The notes beneath the pieces are model-generated. The model was given only the letters and a program-made list of their open reading frames with translations, did no database searches and was not told the origin of the DNA. A stretch of 64,000 nt of DNA from Amia ocellicauda (lineage: Eukaryota; Chordata; Actinopteri; Amiiformes; Amiidae). The stretch covers positions 6,052,001-6,116,000 of the forward strand of contig NC_089855.1 in NCBI RefSeq assembly GCF_036373705.1, in the 5' to 3' direction. The stretch's first letter is position 1. The number at the start of each line of letters is the position of its first letter. Position numbers and translations under genes: made by a program. This document shows positions 60,801 to 64,000 of the stretch, one piece after another.

Positions 60801-63367
60801 CTGCTGGGAAAGAGCAGCCCTCTGATTTCCAAGAAATGGGATTAATCACCAAAATAAATGGTAATTCATAACTTATTTGTTTAATATCTCCGATGCTCGG
60901 TAGCGACATCCTTTGTGATGTACAGTATTTTTTCCCCCCCCCTCTACAGTTCCTCAGGCGGGAACACATTACATTGTGCTCAATCTTTCCAGCTCGCTGC
61001 CTGTGCCTCCATGTTATGCGCGTTTAGCCCTAATTTAAAGCCTGTAGGTAAAAGCTGTCAGTTGTTGTACATCGAAAAAATAATCGCTACCGAGCATGTT
61101 TATCTCCTCCTCAAACCTCTGCAAAACCGTCCCACTATGAGTCTTACATAATCTGTGAACAGTAGCTGCACCCAAAACATTGTGTGGCTTCGTAACACAC
61201 CGCGGTCCTCGAAAACCAGAACTGGCTGTTGTGTAGCATTTTATAAACGAGGGGACAGCCTGCCTCACCCAGGAGGCCCCACGCCCCTCTGAAACAAACC
61301 CCGTGACCCTGCCTACAGGCCTGCCCTGATCTTCAACGGCACTGGAGCGAGCAAGCTGACTCACCTCAAACACTCTACGGTGCAAACGCAAATTAACGTT
61401 CAGCTCGGCGTTGTCTTTATAAACAAAGAGCATTTGCAATTAATCTGTAAACCATACATGGTCAGAACCTCATTAACAGATGGGTCACATTTATCTTCAA
61501 CTCAAGCTCTGTGTTTTTTCACATTCGGTCTTAATGCCCAGGCTTAACGCCAAGGCACAATTTATCAGGCTCCTGGATGGATTCTGCTTTATCTTCTATT
61601 AAGCCTCCAGCGGAACAAAAAGATTAATAATCAGGACGGACTGCAGAAGCTCGCCCACTCGGATACGAGATCTGTTCCTCCAATATGGCTTCACGGTCAA
61701 AGTGAAGTGGAGCAGTGCATGAGATCTTTCTCTCCCAAGATCAGCTAGATTACACCGTTTCCTAGAATATAATCCAATTAATTTGACTTGCGATCTGTGA
61801 TATGTGCCAGTGTGAGTGTGTGTGTGTACGTGTGTGTGAGTATGTGAGTGTATGTGTGTGTGTGTGAGTGTGTGTGTGTATAGCAGTAACAGGCTGCAGG
61901 TGAATTATTTGTTGTCGAACGGTGATCTTGTGGCCACAGAAAGAGTAGCCATTTAAACACTGTTTCCTCATAGACTAACAATGTGTGTGTGGTGGTATTT
62001 ATAACCCTTCCTTCCATTTTATCACATTAAAACATGAAGATGAAAATTAAATGAATGACTTGAGACAAAACGTACTCTGTGGCGATGGGATGCGCACACA
62101 GAGCTGGACAGCAGTTCCCAACATTGTGTGGTTGGGGTTTTACTTTACGTACACACAAAAATACACAATTGGAAAATACACAGAAGAAGAAGAGAAAAAG
62201 TTACACATTTCAGTGGAATGTATTTTTAATAAAGAACATTGTAAGCGCCTGTTAAAACCTTTACCATCCCCTACGCTAATTAAATTAAACCTCTTTAGAC
62301 AATTCCAACACAATTAACTTACAAAACAAGCAGAAACGTCTGGCCAAATTAATTCCACTCCGTCTTTGTCATATTGCTTTTAAAATGTTTAAAATCACGT
62401 CACTGACAACCGAATTGTGTGGTCACCTTAGGTTACATAACTACTGTGCAAACTGTGTCATATTCAAAACGGCAACAAATATGCAATATAACTGTAGCTG
62501 CTGCAGCCTTCTCACAAAACTGCTTTAAATCTAACTGAAAGGCAAATAATCGTCTATTAATCACTGTCAAGAAACTTAATTCATGGAGTACAATTATCTC
62601 CTTATACAAATGTGTGTTGTGCTGCAATACACAGATAACCGGCTGTCAGAGAGAAAGATTGATCACCTCCATATATTATGAACTATTGTGTTGTACTCTT
62701 TGTGGAGATATTTCCTCAAAAAGCCTCTAACGAACATACCGATTAAAATCTACAAGCCTAACCTGTGTATCTTCATGCAAATAATAAAACAGCCTACATA
62801 TCCTGTACAATAACCCCCCAATCAACCACAACTACACGCAATTAATCAGCTGGCACAGACAACGGTGCACAGTGAGCACAAAGCAAAACACAATAATCGA
62901 GCGATATACATGAATGCATCTCGTTTTTGTGATTATTATTTAGCGTAAGAAAGTGCTGCTATTAGTCATCCACACAAATGTCCTAAGAATCCCATTTATG
63001 TCATTAAATAGTGTAAAGCAAACAATCCTAGCAAGAATCCACAGTAAATGCACATGAATTCTGCCTAATAAAACCAAACATAAGTCATGTGTCTCCCCAT
63101 CTTTAAATGAGAAAGTTATTATTTCTATACACAATCTTTTGCACACAGCTTAGACACATAAGAAAATAACTGCATTATATGAACGCAGAGAAAACTGGAG
63201 CGCTTGGTATTAGGTGAACCAAAATAGCTGCAAGTAGGTTAAACCCCTTTGTAAACAATCCCAGTGAAAAGCATTAATCTGTCCCTTTGTTGGGGCTCAG
63301 AGGTACCTTTTTTCTCTTGGCTTTGCTCAGGATTTTCTTCTGCTGCAGTTTCCATGGCTGGCTTCAT
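45396..63367 (-). CDS. gpm6b: Neuronal membrane glycoprotein M6-b, long C-terminal isoform
   Basis: Minus-strand exons 63367-63307, 51023-50837, 50137-49981, 49640-49472, 48847-48774, 47992-47927 and terminal 45545-45396 join in phase to 287 aa. The product starts [17 protein letters not shown]. It then has the palmitoylated cysteine cluster [12 protein letters not shown] (21-32) and four transmembrane helices at about 34-54, 87-112, 136-160 and 220-245. The second extracellular loop carries conserved cysteines ([20 protein letters not shown]) and an NLT sequon. The tail ends [10 protein letters not shown]. It belongs to the PLP/M6 proteolipid family, which acts in neuronal and glial membrane, neurite growth and serotonin transporter handling. 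Intron 1 is 12.3 kb. The 3' UTR end is not certain. Confidence 0.94.
45960..47213 (-). other. gpm6b: Probable 3' UTR of the short gpm6b form
   Basis: AT-rich sequence after the proximal stop, with no gene. It reaches an AATAAA at 45984-45989 (minus strand) followed about 15 nt later by an A-rich run in the gene's sense. The extent is inferred from that signal. Confidence 0.5.
47214..47294 (-). CDS. gpm6b: gpm6b alternative terminal exon, short C-terminus
   Basis: Acceptor ttccaccag leads to 26 codons and a TAA, starting [16 protein letters not shown] and ending REDCCTKF. Joined to the same upstream exons it gives 264 aa, the classical M6b form with the PLP-type C-terminus. It lies between the last shared exon and the other terminal exon, so use of its polyadenylation site decides between the two tails. 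Confidence 0.95.
   Translation of the reverse strand: MIYMMATTYNYAVLKFKSREDCCTKF
48848..49471 (-). other. gpm6b: gpm6b intron 4
   Basis: TACG/gtgaga to cgtatcag. It contains a (GA)n tract at about 48860-48890 beside the acceptor. Plus-strand open frames here are shadows. Confidence 0.7.
50138..50836 (-). other. gpm6b: gpm6b intron 2 with LINE insertion
   Basis: GATGT/gtaagt to gttcctgcag. It contains a CR1/L2-like LINE 3' fragment on the opposite strand, starting about 50 nt from the acceptor. Confidence 0.85.
50188..50476 (+). mobile_element. CR1/L2-like LINE 3' end in gpm6b intron 2
   Basis: It aligns by eye to 7166-7470 (attgaccacatcaaaccaga, then gcgtcacaatctgaacaaac, then gagcacgatgggg, ending cttatgctcttata). 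It runs antisense to gpm6b. Confidence 0.88.
52100..52883 (+). mobile_element. Tc1-like element (CAGACGGGTGACAAATT family)
   Basis: Both ends are present, flanked by TA at 52098-52099 and 52884-52885; length is 784 bp. A plus-strand frame encodes the transposase from its middle to the end: [43 protein letters not shown] (second catalytic D) and [16 protein letters not shown] (third acidic block). The N-terminal DNA-binding domain is mostly gone. It lies antisense in gpm6b intron 1. Confidence 0.92.
54380..54720 (-). promoter_or_regulatory. GC-rich island with an RFX-type box in gpm6b intron 1
   Basis: A GC-rich island with a C-run (54538-54548). On the minus strand GCTGCC-AT-GGCAAC (54400-54387) fits the X-box consensus. 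It may be an alternative promoter or enhancer of gpm6b; no splice donor with a coding start was confirmed. Confidence 0.3.
61810..61880. repeat. (TG)n microsatellite with GAGTG variants
   Basis: About 70 bp of TG with interspersed tgag and tatg. Open frames on the minus strand are artefacts. Confidence 0.9.
63307..63367 (-). CDS. gpm6b: gpm6b first coding exon
   Basis: Twenty codons ([20 protein letters not shown]) and one base, then donor G/gtacct. It matches the N-terminus of the long-leader mammalian M6b. The ATG context is gggATGaag. Confidence 0.94.
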
Positions 63368-63410
63368 CCCATCAACCAAAAATGCTTCTCCTTTACAAAC
63401 ACTTTTCTCT

Positions 63411-63543
63411 CTCTTCCCCCTCTCTCTCTCTCTCTCTCTCTCTCGCTCTCTCTCTCACCCTGTCTCTCTCTCGCTCTCGCTCTCTCTCTCTCCCACTCAC
63501 TCGCTCGCTCTGTCACTCTCTCACCCTCTCTCTCTCTCTCTCC
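63411..63543. repeat. (CT)n tract in the gpm6b 5' UTR
   Basis: About 130 bp of CT with CG and CA variants, 44 bp from the gpm6b start codon. Transcribed from the minus strand it would be a GA-rich leader. A T-run follows at 63546-63559. Confidence 0.9.
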
Positions 63544-63559
63544 TGTTTTTTTTTTTTTT

Positions 63560-64000
63560 CCTCGGTTTTGTTTTTCACAGCCACACTGATTGAGTGGCTC
63601 GGCGCTTCTCCGTGGTGGATCGCAAATCCCTTTCCAGGATGCTATGGTCTTGTCAGATTAGATTCTGCTCAACTTAGTGGTCCATAAAACAGATCCTGCC
63701 AAGCCCAGCGTTCGGACTGTACGTCACGTTGAGTCCCCAGGTAAATAAAATGGCCCTTTTCTGTTTCGCACTTCTGTTTGGGATTCAGTCTGGTTACAGT
63801 GGGAAGAGAATTCACTTAACCCCCCTGCTCTTCTTCTCTGGCTAGGAGGCTCCCAATGAATGACAATCAAGGGGCGCTTCTGAAGAATAGAATCATTGCA
63901 TCACAAGAGCGTGTGTGTATAGCAGTGAAAGGAACCCCCTCCTCTAGCTCGGCACAGGGCTGCTGAAAGCCCCACTATACCCCCGCGTCCCCGAAGAATG
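63560..64000 (-). promoter_or_regulatory. gpm6b: gpm6b upstream region at the window edge
   Basis: Sequence upstream of the gpm6b leader. No TATA box was assigned with confidence and the transcription start may lie beyond the window. Confidence 0.3.

Larger units (their letters stand above)
51024..63306 (-). other. gpm6b: gpm6b intron 1, 12.3 kb
   Basis: GT-AG intron (AAAAAAG/gtacct to gtctcaacag), phase 1. It contains a Tc1-like element (52100-52883), a GC-rich island at 54.38-54.72 kb, a TG tract at 61.81-61.88 kb, and long stretches with no recognised gene. Alternative gpm6b promoters are known in mammals and could lie here, but none was proven. Confidence 0.8.

Noticed and set aside
63264-63687. 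Serine/leucine-rich open frames on the plus strand
   Set aside because: They arise from the CT tract in the gpm6b leader; the minus strand carries the real exon.

Overview
This is a vertebrate nuclear genome window, almost certainly from a ray-finned fish. It has long introns, spliced genes with GT-AG, GC-AG and AT-AC boundaries, many microsatellites, and decayed fish-type transposons (several Tc1/mariner families, a CR1/L2-like LINE, an L1-like LINE, a DIRS-like fragment). No bacterial, organellar or CRISPR features are seen. The species cannot be fixed from the sequence alone.

Four conserved genes are read exon by exon in the order rab9a(+), trappc2(-), ofd1(+), gpm6b(-). This matches human Xp22.2 in order and orientation. 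(1) 0-12.8 kb is repeat-rich intergenic DNA with two exon-like islands of unknown identity (1075-1172 and 10716-10775), a diverged duplicated repeat carrying palindromic TGACCT/AGGTCA motifs, two Tc1 relics, a LINE 3' end and a ~0.9 kb TG/GA array. (2) rab9a, 12.8-18.0 kb: a CpG-rich non-coding first exon and a single coding exon (201 aa). The 3' intron boundary of its intron lies 14 nt from the end of a LINE. (3) trappc2, minus, 20.1-23.3 kb: 140 aa, four coding exons. One intron has U12-type AT-AC ends. (4) A head-to-head trappc2/ofd1 promoter region (23.3-25.4 kb) with an RFX X-box, CRE and ETS sites and an ~870 bp minisatellite. (5) ofd1, 24.5-41.9 kb: 22 coding exons rebuilt in phase, 1003 aa, with two successive GC-AG introns and transposons in introns 2, 10 and 13. 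(6) gpm6b, minus, about 42.9-63.4 kb and beyond: a first exon at 63.3 kb, a 12.3 kb first intron, a shared four-helix proteolipid core, and two alternative terminal exons giving proteins of 264 or 287 aa.

The genes do not form an operon. rab9a (late endosome to Golgi traffic) and trappc2 (TRAPP complex, ER-Golgi traffic) converge. trappc2 and ofd1 (centriole/cilium) diverge from one control region. ofd1 and gpm6b (neuronal membrane proteolipid) converge. No clearly new biological system was found. The most unusual signals are in splicing and promoter structure: the AT-AC intron with a MITE-like element 34 bp from its 5' splice site, consecutive GC-AG introns in ofd1, a LINE end supplying the rab9a acceptor tract, and a minisatellite that would form a very long ofd1 5' UTR.
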